A stretch of 64,000 nucleotides of DNA from Secundilactobacillus kimchicus JCM 15530 (GCF_001433995.1 NZ_AZCX01000004.1:62001-126000), one strand, 5' to 3'; counted from the first letter of the stretch, positions 17,809-29,012 are shown. The notes: generated from the letters alone by a model not told the origin. Program-made: numbers and translations.

Positions 17809-18663
17809 TTGAGTGGCATAGTAGCAGCATTGAACCCGATTGCCTTTCGATTAGGCGGACTTCAGGTTCACTGGTACGGCATCATTATCGCTAGTGCGGT
17901 TGTCATCGCCGTGGTCCTTTCCGTGCGGGAAGGCCGTCGGCGAGGCATTGAGCCTGACGATATTTACGATATGATTCTCTGGGCACTACCGGCGGCCATT
18001 ATTGCAGCGCGGGCCTATTACGTCGCTTTTGAGTGGCCTTATTACAGTCAACATCCGGCTGAAATTATCCGGGTTTGGGATGGCGGTATCGCCATTTACG
18101 GATCGCTCATTGGGGCGGGCTTAGTTGTTTACTTTTTTTGCCGGTCCCGATTTATTCCGGTTTGGTTGATGCTTGATGTGGCTGCACCAACTGTCATTAT
18201 GGCCCAGGGCATTGGTCGTTGGGGAAACTTTATGAATCAAGAAGCTTTTGGCCAAGTGACCAGTTTAAGCTTTTTACAGGGTCTTCATTTACCAAATTGG
18301 ATTATTAATCAGATGATGATTAATGGCGCCTATCGCCAACCAACCTTTCTCTATGAATCCTCGTGGGATATCTTGGGGTTTGTGTTCCTAATGGCTCTAC
18401 GGCACCGCGAAGGATTGTTCAAACAAGGCGAAGTCTTTTTGAGTTATGTGATTTGGTATTCTTTCGGCCGGTTCTTTGTTGAAGGAATGAGAACGGACAG
18501 CCTGATGGTCTTCGGGTTAGTTCGAGTATCCCAGATCTTATCGATTGTCCTTTTTGTGGGCGCCATTGCGTTAATCATTTACCGTCGCAAAAGGCGGCCA
18601 ATGGTCCCGATGTATTTAGATGGTAGTCCGTTCAGGAAACAGGCCACTGAGCCGAATAAGTAA
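17809..18663 (+). CDS. lgt: Prolipoprotein diacylglyceryl transferase
   Basis: A 284-residue polytopic membrane enzyme that transfers diacylglycerol from phosphatidylglycerol to the lipobox cysteine of prelipoproteins. The conserved blocks [28 protein letters not shown] and [15 protein letters not shown] are present, with seven hydrophobic helices. A TTG at 17809 with AAAGGAGG seven bases upstream was chosen over an in-frame GTG at 17779 that lacks a ribosome site and overlaps the hprK stop. It lies between hprK and gpsA in the same operon. Confidence 0.95.
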   Translation: MSGIVAALNPIAFRLGGLQVHWYGIIIASAVVIAVVLSVREGRRRGIEPDDIYDMILWALPAAIIAARAYYVAFEWPYYSQHPAEIIRVWDGGIAIYGSLIGAGLVVYFFCRSRFIPVWLMLDVAAPTVIMAQGIGRWGNFMNQEAFGQVTSLSFLQGLHLPNWIINQMMINGAYRQPTFLYESSWDILGFVFLMALRHREGLFKQGEVFLSYVIWYSFGRFFVEGMRTDSLMVFGLVRVSQILSIVLFVGAIALIIYRRKRRPMVPMYLDGSPFRKQATEPNK

Positions 18664-18675
18664 GGAGAACTCACA

Positions 18676-19689
18676 ATGGTGGAAAAAATTGCAGTGTTAG
18701 GTGCCGGTTCTTGGGGAAGTATTCTGGCTAACTTATTAGATGAAAATGGCCACGATGTTGCGTTGTGGTCCTATAATGCGGACCAAGTTGAAGAGCTTAA
18801 CACGAGACATACCAATACCCGATACATTCAAAATTTTACGTATTCTGACAGTTTGAAGGCTTTTGCAAATCTTGAAGAGGCATTGGCGGGCGCAACCACA
18901 ATTTTGTTTGTTGTGCCAACCAAAGCGGTCCGAGAAGTTGCTGGCAACGTGGCTAAAATTCTCGAAAAGACACAGTTAAAGCCCACGTTGATCCATGCTA
19001 GCAAAGGAATTGAGCAGGGGACCTATAAGCGAATTTCAGAAGTTTTGGCTGAGGAGATTCCCACTCAGTCAAGGCGGGCCATTACGGTATTGTCAGGTCC
19101 AAGCCATGCAGAAGATGTTGCCCGCAAAGACATCACGCTGGTCACGGCCGCGAGTTCCGATTTTTTGGCGGCTAAGCACGTTCAAAACTTGTTTATGAAT
19201 CATTATTTCCGGGTCTACACTAATCCGGATGTGATTGGTGTCGAAATTGCCGCCGCATTGAAAAATATTATTGCTTTGGGCACTGGTGCCCTAACTGGAC
19301 TGGGTTATGGCGACAATGCTAAGGCCGCGTTGATGACCCGGGGGCTTGCTGAGATTTCACGGCTAGGGACATCGTTTGGGGCTAACCCACAGACCTTTGT
19401 CGGCCTCGCCGGCGTTGGGGACATTATTGTCACTGGAACCAGTCAGAACTCGCGTAATTTCCGGGCGGGAAACGAACTGGGGCAAGGCCAAAGTTTGCAA
19501 GATGTCGTTGACCATATGGGCATGGTGATTGAAGGGGTGGCGACAACAAAAGCCGCCTATGAATTAGCCCAACAACGTGGTGTTGATATGCCAATTACCG
19601 AAGCCATTTACCAAGTTTTGTACGATGGTAAAGAGATTCGACAGGCCATTTCCGACTTAATGCAGCGTGAAGGTCGGTCTGAATTTTAA
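18676..19689 (+). CDS. gpsA: NAD(P)-dependent glycerol-3-phosphate dehydrogenase
   Basis: A 337-residue cytoplasmic enzyme reducing dihydroxyacetone phosphate to sn-glycerol 3-phosphate, the backbone for membrane phospholipids and teichoic acids. The N-terminal Rossmann motif [14 protein letters not shown] and the [16 protein letters not shown] block are visible, with catalytic Lys in [12 protein letters not shown]. It begins 12 nt after lgt with AAGGAGAA upstream. Operon with lgt and galU, all envelope-precursor functions. Confidence 0.96.
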   Translation: MVEKIAVLGAGSWGSILANLLDENGHDVALWSYNADQVEELNTRHTNTRYIQNFTYSDSLKAFANLEEALAGATTILFVVPTKAVREVAGNVAKILEKTQLKPTLIHASKGIEQGTYKRISEVLAEEIPTQSRRAITVLSGPSHAEDVARKDITLVTAASSDFLAAKHVQNLFMNHYFRVYTNPDVIGVEIAAALKNIIALGTGALTGLGYGDNAKAALMTRGLAEISRLGTSFGANPQTFVGLAGVGDIIVTGTSQNSRNFRAGNELGQGQSLQDVVDHMGMVIEGVATTKAAYELAQQRGVDMPITEAIYQVLYDGKEIRQAISDLMQREGRSEF

Positions 19690-19708
19690 AACTAGGAGAG
19701 TTATCGTT

Positions 19709-20605
19709 ATGAAGAAAGTGCGTAAAGCCATTATTCCAGCAGCCGGTTTGGGAACCCGTTTTTTACCCGCCACTAAAGCTTTAGCTAAAGAGATGCTGCC
19801 AATTGTTGATAAGCCAACAATCCAATTTATCGTTGAAGAAGCGCGGAAATCTGGTATCGAAGACATTGTGATTGTCAGTGGTAAGAGCAAGCGCTCGATT
19901 GAAGACCACTTTGATTCAAACCCGGAGCTTGAAGAAAATTTAAAAGCCAAGCATAAAGATGATATGTTGAAATTAGTGGAAGAAACTACGGATATTAATT
20001 TATATTTCATTCGGCAATCGCATCCCCGAGGCCTTGGTGATGCAGTCCTAACAGCCAAAGCATTTATTGGCGACGAACCATTTGTGGTCATGCTTGGCGA
20101 TGACATGATGGAAGATAAAGTGCCGTTAACTCAGCAGTTAATCAATAGTTACCAGGACACGGGTGCGTCGACCCTGGCGGTTATGCGGGTCCCTCACGAA
20201 GACACTGCGAAGTACGGGGTGATTGACCCAACCGAGGAAATTAAACCTGGCCTTTATAACGTTAATAGCTTTGTCGAAAAGCCTAATCCGGATGAGGCGC
20301 CTTCTGATTTAGCAATTATTGGCCGCTACTTGTTTACGCCGGAGATTTTTGATGCGCTAGAACACACGGCACCAGGTAAGGGAAACGAAATCCAATTAAC
20401 GGATGCCATTGATTTGTTAAACCGGACCCAGCGCGTCTTTGCCCATGAATTTAAGGGCGATCGGCACGATGTTGGCAATAAGTTTGGGTGGATTCAAACC
20501 AATATTGAATATGGCTTGAATCATCCAGAGGTTAAGGACCACTTACGAGCTTACATTGAAGCCCTCGGTCAAAAACTGGTTGAAGAAGACAAGAAAAAGA
20601 GTTAG
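19709..20605 (+). CDS. galU: UTP-glucose-1-phosphate uridylyltransferase
   Basis: A 298-residue nucleotidyltransferase that makes UDP-glucose for polysaccharides, glycolipids and galactose metabolism. The nucleotide-binding signature [20 protein letters not shown] is near the N-terminus, with LGDDM and [15 protein letters not shown] further on. ATG 19709 follows AGGAGAG; the frame extends 14 codons upstream into gpsA without a ribosome site. It lies 19 nt after gpsA. Confidence 0.96.
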   Translation: MKKVRKAIIPAAGLGTRFLPATKALAKEMLPIVDKPTIQFIVEEARKSGIEDIVIVSGKSKRSIEDHFDSNPELEENLKAKHKDDMLKLVEETTDINLYFIRQSHPRGLGDAVLTAKAFIGDEPFVVMLGDDMMEDKVPLTQQLINSYQDTGASTLAVMRVPHEDTAKYGVIDPTEEIKPGLYNVNSFVEKPNPDEAPSDLAIIGRYLFTPEIFDALEHTAPGKGNEIQLTDAIDLLNRTQRVFAHEFKGDRHDVGNKFGWIQTNIEYGLNHPEVKDHLRAYIEALGQKLVEEDKKKS

Positions 20606-20700
20606 TTTAAATAACTGGACAAACTTACAAAAAGATAGTAGAGTCATGCTTAAATTGAGGCAGGCTCGTTTAAGAGATTGCAGTTGGAAGGAGACCATTT

Positions 20701-21645
20701 ATGGCAAAACAATATGATGTTATTGTAATTGGCGCTGGGCCAGGTGGGATGACAGCTGCCTTGTATGCGTCACGCGCAAACCTCTCCGTTTTATTGCTTG
20801 ATCGCGGGATTTATGGCGGGCAAATGAATAATACGGCAGCGATTGAAAACTACCCGGGGTTTTCGTCAATTCTAGGTCCAGACCTTGCGGAAAATATGTA
20901 TAAGGGCGCCACTCAATTTGGGGCCGAATATGCGTATGGTAGCGTAGAAAAGGTTGAGGACAAGGGAACCGTTAAAATCGTGACGACGGATACCGAAACC
21001 TATGAGACAAAAGCGGTGGTCGTTGCAACTGGTTCAGAATACCGAAAGCTAGGTGTTCCTGGCGAGGATAGTTATGGTGGCCGGGGTGTTTCCTACTGTG
21101 CGGTATGTGATGGCGCCTTTTTCAAAGGCCGTGAAGTTGTCGTTGTGGGCGGCGGTGATTCAGCAATTGAAGAGGGATTATACCTGACCCAATTGGCTTC
21201 AAAAGTGACGGTCATTCACCGGCGTGATCAATTACGGGCGCAAAAGATCATTCAAGACCGGGCCTTTGCAAACGACAAGATGAATTTTGTCTGGAATAGT
21301 AACGTGCAAGAAGTGCTGGGTGACGATATGAAGGTCACCGGCGTTCGAGTATTAAATAATCAAACTGGTGAAGAGCAAACAATCGAAGCCAGTGGGGTGT
21401 TTATTTACGTCGGAATTCTGCCAAAGACGGAACAGTTTAGTGGTCTGGGAATCACTAACGAAGACGGCTGGATTGAAACGAACGATCAGATGGAAACCAG
21501 CGTTCCTGGCATTTATGCGATTGGTGATGTTCGTGCGAAGGACCTTCGGCAGATTACAACAGCCGTTGGCGACGGTGGGGTTGCAGGCCAACAGGTCTTC
21601 AAGTACATCGAAGCGTTAAACAGCGACCTCGCAAAAACAAATTAA
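20701..21645 (+). CDS. trxB: Thioredoxin reductase
   Basis: A 314-residue flavoprotein reducing thioredoxin with NADPH. FAD motif GAGPGGMTAALYASRA at the N-terminus, redox-active CAVC (Cys133 and Cys136), NADPH-binding VVGGGDSAIEE and C-terminal GIYAIGDVR are all present. A 95-nt gap separates it from galU; TTACAA (20625) and an extended TGC-TTAAAT (20650) could be its own promoter, with 19-bp spacing. It ends at a strong terminator. Confidence 0.96.
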   Translation: MAKQYDVIVIGAGPGGMTAALYASRANLSVLLLDRGIYGGQMNNTAAIENYPGFSSILGPDLAENMYKGATQFGAEYAYGSVEKVEDKGTVKIVTTDTETYETKAVVVATGSEYRKLGVPGEDSYGGRGVSYCAVCDGAFFKGREVVVVGGGDSAIEEGLYLTQLASKVTVIHRRDQLRAQKIIQDRAFANDKMNFVWNSNVQEVLGDDMKVTGVRVLNNQTGEEQTIEASGVFIYVGILPKTEQFSGLGITNEDGWIETNDQMETSVPGIYAIGDVRAKDLRQITTAVGDGGVAGQQVFKYIEALNSDLAKTN

Positions 21646-21655
21646 ATGAAGCGAT

Positions 21656-21692
21656 AACCGGTCTCTGAGTGTTTTCTCAGGGCCGGTTTTTT
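21656..21692 (+). terminator. Intrinsic terminator after trxB
   Basis: Arms aaccggtctctgag and ctcagggccggttt pair with one mismatch and are followed by a T run. Confidence 0.88.
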
Positions 21693-21757
21693 GGTCGGCC
21701 GCAGCTTGACCTAACCGGTATAATGGAGAAAAGACTTACGATATGGAGGCAGATCAG

Positions 21758-22414
21758 ATGGGTATGCATCAGTATTTTCAGAGTTTAAGTGACCTAGAGA
21801 CCATTCATCGCGCACCAGGCTACTTTAAGTTTTCCGAGCATTCCGTAGCGGCGCATTCGTTTAAGGTCACTCAAATTGCTCAGTTTTTAGGCGACGTGGA
21901 GGCCCAATCCGGGCAGTCAGTTGACTGGCAACGCTTGTACGAAAAAGCGTTGAATCACGATTACACGGAGCGGTTTATTGGCGATATTAAAACGCCGGTG
22001 AAGTACGCCACACCGGAACTGCGAACGATGCTAGCAAGCGTAGAGGCTTCGCTCACGGAAAACTTCATTCAAAATGAAATTCCAACCGAATTTCAATCAG
22101 CCTATCGGCGGCGCTTATCCGAACCGAAAGATGAAACGTTGGAGGGGCAAATTTTGTCGGTGGCGGATAAAATCGACCTATTATATGAATCCTTTGGTGA
22201 GATTGAAAAGGGAAATCCAGAGGGGGTCTACGTTGATATTTACCGGGAAAGTTTACAAACAATATCGGCGTTTCGTCAAATGGCCAGTGTCCAGTACTTT
22301 CTAAAGCAAATCCTACCGGAACTATTGGCTGAAAAATTCACAGGTCAGGACCATCTTCGCGATATTACCCAAACAATTATTGGACAGGAGCATTTAAATG
22401 GGGCAAACAATTGA
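21758..22414 (+). CDS. HD-domain hydrolase, YfbR-like
   Basis: A 218-residue metal-dependent phosphohydrolase of the HD superfamily. The arrangement EHSVAAHSFKV, then HDYTERFIGD, then DKIDLLYE matches the YfbR/5'-deoxynucleotidase-like subgroup, which removes phosphate from deoxynucleoside monophosphates. The substrate is inferred from family only. ATG 21758 follows TGGAGG at 21744-21749; an earlier ATG at 21743 would start inside that ribosome site. It overlaps the following acetyltransferase by 17 nt. Confidence 0.8.
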   Translation: MGMHQYFQSLSDLETIHRAPGYFKFSEHSVAAHSFKVTQIAQFLGDVEAQSGQSVDWQRLYEKALNHDYTERFIGDIKTPVKYATPELRTMLASVEASLTENFIQNEIPTEFQSAYRRRLSEPKDETLEGQILSVADKIDLLYESFGEIEKGNPEGVYVDIYRESLQTISAFRQMASVQYFLKQILPELLAEKFTGQDHLRDITQTIIGQEHLNGANN

Positions 22415-22931
22415 AACAGTGATTGAAAAAAGGATCCAAAAAACGGTTCGGCCGTTAACGCATCAAGATGACGACGCGCTTTACAGCTTACAAAGGGCCA
22501 ATCAAGATTTCTACGACTTGTTCTTAGACCATCACCTAACAAAACGCGAGGCCGTCAATGATTTGGACGAAAAACCAATGAATTCAGCGGCTGGTCAAAA
22601 GCACTATCTAGGTATTTTTGACGGTGAAACGTTAGTAGCTACCCTTGACTTGGTGGTCGATTATCCATTACCCCAAGTGGCATGGATTGGTCAATTTATG
22701 TGGCGCCCCCAAACCGTGTCAAGTACGACGGCCAAACGCTGGCTGGCGGCGGTCCTTGAAACGCTCCGCGAACTAGAAACGGTACAAGTCCAACTACTCG
22801 TCTTAGACCGTGATGTCAAAGCGCAAAAATTCTGGCCAGCACTGGGGTTTAGTGCTGTGCAAAAGACCCAAACAATGGTGATGGAGCAGCCGATTTCGGC
22901 GACAATTTACCAGTTGAATATGCTCAGGTAG
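22398..22931 (+). CDS. GNAT-family N-acetyltransferase
   Basis: A 177-residue protein with GNAT-like features: a central strand [22 protein letters not shown] and a C-terminal [14 protein letters not shown] motif typical of the last acetyl-CoA fold elements. The acetyl-CoA P-loop (Q/RxxGxG/A) is not well preserved, so activity is uncertain. It overlaps the HD hydrolase by 17 nt with AGGAG upstream of its ATG, so the two are co-expressed. The acceptor substrate is unknown. Confidence 0.65.
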   Translation: MGQTIETVIEKRIQKTVRPLTHQDDDALYSLQRANQDFYDLFLDHHLTKREAVNDLDEKPMNSAAGQKHYLGIFDGETLVATLDLVVDYPLPQVAWIGQFMWRPQTVSSTTAKRWLAAVLETLRELETVQVQLLVLDRDVKAQKFWPALGFSAVQKTQTMVMEQPISATIYQLNMLR

Positions 22932-22939
22932 CACAGTGG

Positions 22940-22953
22940 CGAAAATATGTTCG
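22940..22953 (+). promoter_or_regulatory. LexA (SOS) box at the uvrBA promoter
   Basis: CGAAAATATGTTCG differs at one of 14 positions from the Gram-positive SOS box CGAACATATGTTCG. It lies just upstream of an extended -10 (TGT-TAGAAT, 22960-22965), overlapping the predicted -35, so LexA would block transcription. Confidence 0.85.
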
Positions 22954-23026
22954 GTGTGTTAGAATGATTAAGCTTTATGGGAAGACATCGGCTTCCCATT
23001 TTTTGAGTGAACGAGGAGGGGTTAAC

Positions 23027-25033
23027 GTGATTGAACGTAAAGAAAATCAAACGTTTGATTTGGTGTCAAAGTACCAGCCAACTGGTGATCAACCAAAGGC
23101 AATTGAGCAATTAACGGCGGGTGTCGAAGCTGGCAAAAAGGCTCAAATTTTATTGGGGGCGACTGGTACTGGCAAGACCTTTACCATCTCAAATGTGATC
23201 AAAAACGTTAATAAGCCAACGCTTGTGCTCTCACATAATAAAACGCTGGTGGGTCAGTTATATGGTGAATTCAAAGAATTCTTCCCGAACAATGCGGTGG
23301 AATACTTTGTGAGTTACTATGATTACTACCAACCAGAAGCCTACGTGCCATCCAGTGATACGTACATCGAAAAAGACTCGTCAATCAATGACGAAATCGA
23401 TAAGCTGCGTCACTCGGCAACAAGTTCATTATTGGAACGAAACGACGTGATTGTTGTGGCCTCTGTGTCGTCAATTTTTGGGTTAGGGGATCCAACCGAG
23501 TATCGGAACCACGTTGTTTCGTTACGTGTTGGCCAAGAGATCGAGCGAAACGATCTCATGCGAAAACTAGTGGATATTCAGTTTGAGCGAAATGACATCG
23601 ACTTTCAACGTGGCCGTTTTAGAGTTCACGGTGATGTTGTGGAAATTTTCCCGGCTTCGCGGGACGAACGGGCATTACGGGTAGAATTTTTTGGGGACGA
23701 AATCGACCGGATTCGGGAGGTTGATGCGCTGACCGGAGAAATTATCGGTGATCGGGATCACGTGGCTATTTTCCCGGCAACCCACTTTATGACAAATGAC
23801 GATATTATGGCTCACGCGATTGATGGGATTCAGGCTGAATTAGCGACCCAGTTGAAGTATTTTGAGGGCGAAGGTAAATTATTGGAGGCCCAGCGCTTAA
23901 AGCAACGGACGGAATATGATATTGAAATGCTTAAGGAAATGGGCTACACCAACGGTATTGAAAACTATTCCCGCTTCATGGATGGCCGTCAGCCGGGAGA
24001 ACCACCTTACACGTTACTGGATTTCTTCCCGAAAGATTTCTTATTAGTGGTGGATGAATCTCACGTGACGATGCCACAGGTGCGCGGTATGTATAACGGT
24101 GACCGGTCGCGAAAGCAGCAGTTGGTGGATTACGGGTTCCGGTTGCCAAGTGCCCTTGATAATCGACCACTTCAATTACCAGAGTTTGAAAAGCATGTGA
24201 ATCAGGTGATTTACATGTCAGCGACGCCCGGAGACTATGAATTGGCCCAGACTAAAGACGTTGTTGAACAAATTATTCGGCCAACGGGGCTGTTGGACCC
24301 AACTGTTGAAGTCCGCCCAATCATGGGACAGATGGACGATTTAGTTGGTGAAATCAATAAGCGGATTGATGCGGATGAACGGGTCTTCGTGACGACATTA
24401 ACCAAAAAAATGGCGGAAGACTTAACGGATTATTTGAAAGATCTCGGTATCAAAGTGGCCTATTTGCATAGTGATATCAAGACCCTTGAACGAACGGAAA
24501 TTTTGCGCGACGTCCGGTTAGGCAAATACGATGTCCTCGTTGGCATCAACCTATTACGGGAAGGAATTGATATTCCCGAAGTGTCACTAGTTGCTATTTT
24601 GGATGCTGACAAAGAGGGATTTTTGCGGAATGAACGGTCATTGATCCAAACAATGGGACGGGCTGCCCGAAACGAACATGGCTCGGTTATTATGTATGCG
24701 GACACCATTACGGACTCGATGCAACGTGCGATGGACGAAACGGCTCGGCGGCGTGAGATTCAAGAAGCTTATAACAAAGAGCATGGCATCACACCCAAGA
24801 CCATTATTAAGCCGATCCGGGATCTGATCAGTGTGACAAAGGCCAGCGCTGATTCCGGTGAAAAAGACGACTTCGTTGAAAGCGACTTTGAAGCTATGTC
24901 GAAGGCTGATCAAAAGCAAATGATTGATCGGCTTGAAAATGAAATGAGAGCAGCGGCTAAGGACTTAGATTTCGAACACGCCGCAACGTTGCGTGACACC
25001 GTCTTAGAATTAAAAGCAGAAATGGATTCATAG
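23027..25033 (+). CDS. uvrB: Excinuclease ABC subunit B
   Basis: A 668-residue helicase-like subunit of nucleotide excision repair that verifies damage after UvrA loading and recruits UvrC. Walker [11 protein letters not shown], the damage-probing beta-hairpin with [12 protein letters not shown], helicase motif [14 protein letters not shown] and the C-terminal UVR coiled-coil domain (about 625-665) are present. GTG 23027 with GAGGAGGGG upstream was chosen; an ATG 63 nt further upstream lacks a ribosome site. SOS control is indicated by the LexA box. uvrA follows after 18 nt. Confidence 0.96.
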   Translation: MIERKENQTFDLVSKYQPTGDQPKAIEQLTAGVEAGKKAQILLGATGTGKTFTISNVIKNVNKPTLVLSHNKTLVGQLYGEFKEFFPNNAVEYFVSYYDYYQPEAYVPSSDTYIEKDSSINDEIDKLRHSATSSLLERNDVIVVASVSSIFGLGDPTEYRNHVVSLRVGQEIERNDLMRKLVDIQFERNDIDFQRGRFRVHGDVVEIFPASRDERALRVEFFGDEIDRIREVDALTGEIIGDRDHVAIFPATHFMTNDDIMAHAIDGIQAELATQLKYFEGEGKLLEAQRLKQRTEYDIEMLKEMGYTNGIENYSRFMDGRQPGEPPYTLLDFFPKDFLLVVDESHVTMPQVRGMYNGDRSRKQQLVDYGFRLPSALDNRPLQLPEFEKHVNQVIYMSATPGDYELAQTKDVVEQIIRPTGLLDPTVEVRPIMGQMDDLVGEINKRIDADERVFVTTLTKKMAEDLTDYLKDLGIKVAYLHSDIKTLERTEILRDVRLGKYDVLVGINLLREGIDIPEVSLVAILDADKEGFLRNERSLIQTMGRAARNEHGSVIMYADTITDSMQRAMDETARRREIQEAYNKEHGITPKTIIKPIRDLISVTKASADSGEKDDFVESDFEAMSKADQKQMIDRLENEMRAAAKDLDFEHAATLRDTVLELKAEMDS

Positions 25034-25051
25034 GAATAGGGGGAGCATTTT

Positions 25052-27907
25052 TTGATAAACGACAAAATTGTCATTCACGGCGCACGGGCCCATAATTTAA
25101 AGGACATTGACGTGACGATTCCCAAAAATAAAATGGTGGTTGTCACCGGTCTGTCGGGGTCTGGAAAGAGTTCGCTGGCGTTTGACACACTGTATGCAGA
25201 AGGTCAGCGCCGATACGTTCAAAGTTTATCGGCGTACGCTCGCCAGTTTTTGGGGCAGATGGATAAACCTGATGTGGACAGTATCGAGGGTCTTTCACCC
25301 GCAATTTCAATTGACCAAAAAACGACCTCAAAAAACCCCCGTTCAACTGTGGGGACGGTCACGGAAATCAACGATTATCTTCGGTTACTTTGGGCCCGCG
25401 TGGGCACGCCAATTTGTCCTAACGATGGGACGGTCATTACGAGTCAATCCGTTGAACAGATGGTCGATCAGGTCTTGGCATTACCAGAAAAGACTCGTTT
25501 ACAAATTCTGTCGCCGATTGTCCGGGAAAAAAAGGGTCAACATAAAAAGGTATTCGAAAAAATCAAGCGTGAAGGGTTCGTTCGGGTCCGCATTGATGGG
25601 GAGACCCACGATGTTGAAGAAGAGCTGGACCTTAATAAGAATCAGATGCATTCAATTGATATCGTGGTTGACCGAATAGTTGTCAAAGACGGTATTCGCT
25701 CACGATTATTTGACTCGTTTGAAGCTGCTTTACGCTTGAGTGGCGGCTACGCAGTTGCCGACGTCATTGGTGACGAACCGATGCTGTTTTCAGAACATTA
25801 TGCCTGTCCGGTCTGCGGGTTCACAGTGGGGGAGCTTGAACCCCGGCTATTCTCATTTAACGCGCCGTTTGGTGCTTGTCCGGATTGTGATGGGCTTGGG
25901 ATGAAAATGGAAGTGGATCCCGATCTGGTGGTACCAGATGATAGTAAAACGCTGAGGGAAGGGGCTTTGGCTCCTTGGAATCCTAGCAGCTCGAAGTATT
26001 ATCCCGAAATGCTTGCCCAAGCCTGTCAACAAGCTGGGGTGGACATGGACGTCCCATTCAAAGAACTCAGTCAAAAGGACCAGGATTTTGTGCTATACGG
26101 GTCGCCAAAGGTCCTTCACTTTGAGTTAGACAGTGATTTTGGTGGCGTGCGTGAAACTGATCGGCCGTTTGAAGGAGTTATCAATAACGTTGATCGCCGC
26201 TTTCATAATGGTTCTGACTTTACCCAAGGCCAGATGCAGCAATATTTTCGGGAGCTGACTTGCCAGACGTGTCACGGGTATCGGCTAAATCGAAAAGCCT
26301 TAGCGGTTAAAATTGGCGGTCAGCACATTGGGGAAGTATCAGACTTAGCGATTGGCAAAGAAGTGCCTTTCTTTGATCAATTGACGTTCAGTGAGCAGGA
26401 TGAAGCGATTGCCAAGCCGATTTTGAAGGAAATTCATGACCGCCTCACGTTCCTGGAAAACGTCGGTCTAGACTACCTAACGTTAAGTCGGGCTGCCCGG
26501 ACATTATCGGGTGGGGAAGCCCAACGAATTCGATTGGCTACCCAGATTGGCTCAAACCTGTCTGGCGTCCTTTATATTTTAGATGAACCATCCATTGGAC
26601 TTCATCAACGAGATAATGACCGGTTGATTGATTCGCTTAAAAAAATGCGGGATCTAGGTAATACGTTAATCATCGTTGAACATGACGAAGACACTATGCG
26701 GGCAGCGGATTATCTGGTTGATATTGGCCCTGGTGCCGGCGAAAAGGGTGGCCACGTGATGGCGGCCGGCACGCCTGCTCAGGTCGAAAAAGTGAAGAAA
26801 TCATTGACCGGCCAGTATTTAGCCGGAAAAAAATTCGTCGAAGTCCCACTAGAACGACGTAGCGGTACCGGTAAAAAGATTCGCATCACCGGAGCAGCTG
26901 AAAACAACCTAAAAGAGATCACCGTCGATTTTCCGCTAGGTGAATTTGTGGTGGTCACTGGTGTGTCAGGGTCTGGCAAGTCAACCTTAGTGAACACTAT
27001 TTTGAAGCGCGTTCTTGCACAAAAATTGAATCATAATTCTGAAAAGCCAGGCCGGTATAAGTCGGTTAGTGGCATTAAGAATATTGAAAAGATTATTGAT
27101 ATCGATCAAAGTCCAATTGGTCGGACGCCACGGAGTAACCCAGCAACGTACACGGGTGTTTTCGGGGATATTCGGACGCTGTTTGCTCAGACAAGTGAGG
27201 CTAAGCTACGGGGTTATCAAGCCGGGCGGTTTAGTTTTAACGTCAAGGGCGGCCGTTGTGAGGCGTGTCATGGTGATGGTATTTTAAAGATCGAAATGAA
27301 CTTTTTACCAGATGTTTATGTCCCTTGTGAAGTCTGTCATGGCTCAAGATACAATTCCGAAACGTTAGAAGTCGAGTACAAAGGTAAAAATATTGCTAAC
27401 ATTTTGGACATGACAGTTGATCAGGCGCTAGCCTTCTTCAGTGCCATTCCAAAGATCACGCGAAAGCTGCAAACCATTCATGACGTTGGACTAGGTTATG
27501 TGACGCTTGGCCAGTCGGCAACCACTCTTTCTGGTGGGGAAGCCCAACGGATGAAGTTGGCGTCAGAGCTTCAAAAAAAGGCCAATGGTCAAAACTTTTA
27601 CATTCTTGATGAACCGACGACCGGATTGCACGTTGACGATATTAATCGGTTATTAGGTGTTTTACACCGATTGGTGGATAACGGCAATACAGTTTTGATT
27701 ATTGAACATAACTTAGACGTTATTAAAACGGCCGATTATTTGATTGATCTCGGTCCAGAAGGTGGCGATGGTGGTGGTCAAGTTGTCGCAACCGGCACGC
27801 CAGAAGAATTGGCCCAAGTGACAGAGAGCTATACGGGACAGTACCTTAAGCCGGTTTTGGAACGGGACACAATCCGAACGAGACAAGAGCACAGCGAAAA
27901 AAAGTAA
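25052..27907 (+). CDS. uvrA: Excinuclease ABC subunit A
   Basis: A 951-residue ABC-type ATPase that scans DNA for bulky lesions and loads UvrB. Two ATPase modules have Walker A motifs GLSGSGKSS (N-terminal) and GVSGSGKST (C-terminal), with two LSGGEAQR signatures. Zinc-binding cysteines appear as CPVC/CPDC and CEAC/CEVC. TTG 25052 follows GGGGGAG. It forms the uvrB-uvrA SOS operon, closed by a bidirectional terminator. Confidence 0.96.
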   Translation: MINDKIVIHGARAHNLKDIDVTIPKNKMVVVTGLSGSGKSSLAFDTLYAEGQRRYVQSLSAYARQFLGQMDKPDVDSIEGLSPAISIDQKTTSKNPRSTVGTVTEINDYLRLLWARVGTPICPNDGTVITSQSVEQMVDQVLALPEKTRLQILSPIVREKKGQHKKVFEKIKREGFVRVRIDGETHDVEEELDLNKNQMHSIDIVVDRIVVKDGIRSRLFDSFEAALRLSGGYAVADVIGDEPMLFSEHYACPVCGFTVGELEPRLFSFNAPFGACPDCDGLGMKMEVDPDLVVPDDSKTLREGALAPWNPSSSKYYPEMLAQACQQAGVDMDVPFKELSQKDQDFVLYGSPKVLHFELDSDFGGVRETDRPFEGVINNVDRRFHNGSDFTQGQMQQYFRELTCQTCHGYRLNRKALAVKIGGQHIGEVSDLAIGKEVPFFDQLTFSEQDEAIAKPILKEIHDRLTFLENVGLDYLTLSRAARTLSGGEAQRIRLATQIGSNLSGVLYILDEPSIGLHQRDNDRLIDSLKKMRDLGNTLIIVEHDEDTMRAADYLVDIGPGAGEKGGHVMAAGTPAQVEKVKKSLTGQYLAGKKFVEVPLERRSGTGKKIRITGAAENNLKEITVDFPLGEFVVVTGVSGSGKSTLVNTILKRVLAQKLNHNSEKPGRYKSVSGIKNIEKIIDIDQSPIGRTPRSNPATYTGVFGDIRTLFAQTSEAKLRGYQAGRFSFNVKGGRCEACHGDGILKIEMNFLPDVYVPCEVCHGSRYNSETLEVEYKGKNIANILDMTVDQALAFFSAIPKITRKLQTIHDVGLGYVTLGQSATTLSGGEAQRMKLASELQKKANGQNFYILDEPTTGLHVDDINRLLGVLHRLVDNGNTVLIIEHNLDVIKTADYLIDLGPEGGDGGGQVVATGTPEELAQVTESYTGQYLKPVLERDTIRTRQEHSEKK

Positions 27908-27939
27908 TCAATGCATCATGGGATCAGTAATAACACCTG

Positions 27940-27979
27940 AAAACGGCCGTCCGCTATAGTTTAGCGGACGACCGTTTTT
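27940..27979. terminator. Bidirectional terminator between uvrA and yeiH-like gene
   Basis: Arms aaaacggccgtccgcta and tagcggacgaccgtttt flank a small loop, with T runs in both directions, between convergent genes. Confidence 0.9.
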
Positions 27980-27986
27980 GTTAGAT

Positions 27987-29012
27987 TTAGAGTAAAAATT
28001 TAATTAGCAAAAGGGCGCAAACAACTTGAACAATCATGAGCCCGCCCCCATAGAGGGCCAATTTCTTGCCTGCTTTGATGAAGGCCGCGAAGTTAAGGCG
28101 TAGTCCAATGGCCGCTAGTGCGGTCACTTCGCACCAATTACTGAGCAGGTGTGCGAGGTTAACGACAACGGGTGGGAAGGTGAACCAAGAATTCCAGATA
28201 CAGAGAATGAAAAAGCCGATAACGTACCAAGGTAAGGCGCGTTTCAAATTGCTAGTCCAGCTGATTGGTGTCACTTCAGTTGCCCCTGTGGCGCTGAGTT
28301 GTTGCTGGTGCCGTTGGTGAAGTTGGCTGAAGACTAAGACCACGACAATCAACATAATGATTCGTAAAATCTTAAAGAGGGTCGCATAGGTGGTAGTCGC
28401 TTGATTAACCATTGTTGCACTGGCAATGACTTGGCCAACAGATTGAACGGTTCCACCAATTAACGCCCCGCGCAGTAAATTGTTAGCACCAAACGCCGCG
28501 TAACCAATTAAGGGTAACGTTAGCATTAAAATGGTCCCCATTAGATTAACGAGGGTGATTGACAGGCGCTTATCCTCGTCCTTGGCTTCGATGGCAGGAG
28601 TGATTGCAGCAATTGCTGAGGACCCACAAACGGCATTACCACCAGCCATCAACAGGGTCATCCCTTCTGAAAAATGGAGCCGTTTGCCAATCCAAATGGC
28701 ACAAAGAATAGTAACCGCCATTTGAATCAGAATGAAGCCCAAACCACTAATTTTTAGGGCCATAATTGTTTGGAAAGTAATGGTTGCTCCTAACAGGGTG
28801 ACCGAGTATTCAAGCAATCGTTTTTCGGCCCAAGCGGTACCACTGTACCACAACGGCTGACGTACTACGGTATTCCCTAGCAACATCCCGATTAGAAGGG
28901 CGACTGTTGGGGCCCCAATTCCTTTAATAACCGAAGCATTAATCCATTGGCTAATAATTGCGATAACAAGACTGATTCCAATCCCTGGTAGGACGGCACG
29001 TTCTGGTCGCAT
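27987..29012 (-). CDS. YeiH-family putative sulfate exporter
   Basis: A 341-residue integral membrane protein with about ten helices, of the YeiH/UPF0324 family. Diagnostic stretches are GAPTVALLIGMLLGN near the N-terminus and the repeated-fold motif LLMAGGNAVCGSSAIAAI with AKDEDKRLSI. Family members are annotated as putative sulfate/sulfonate exporters; the true substrate is unproven. AAGGAGTG precedes its ATG. The adjacent divergent LysR regulator mirrors yeiH-yeiE in E. coli, supporting a regulator-transporter pair. Confidence 0.88.
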   Translation of the reverse strand: MRPERAVLPGIGISLVIAIISQWINASVIKGIGAPTVALLIGMLLGNTVVRQPLWYSGTAWAEKRLLEYSVTLLGATITFQTIMALKISGLGFILIQMAVTILCAIWIGKRLHFSEGMTLLMAGGNAVCGSSAIAAITPAIEAKDEDKRLSITLVNLMGTILMLTLPLIGYAAFGANNLLRGALIGGTVQSVGQVIASATMVNQATTTYATLFKILRIIMLIVVVLVFSQLHQRHQQQLSATGATEVTPISWTSNLKRALPWYVIGFFILCIWNSWFTFPPVVVNLAHLLSNWCEVTALAAIGLRLNFAAFIKAGKKLALYGGGLMIVQVVCALLLIKFLL

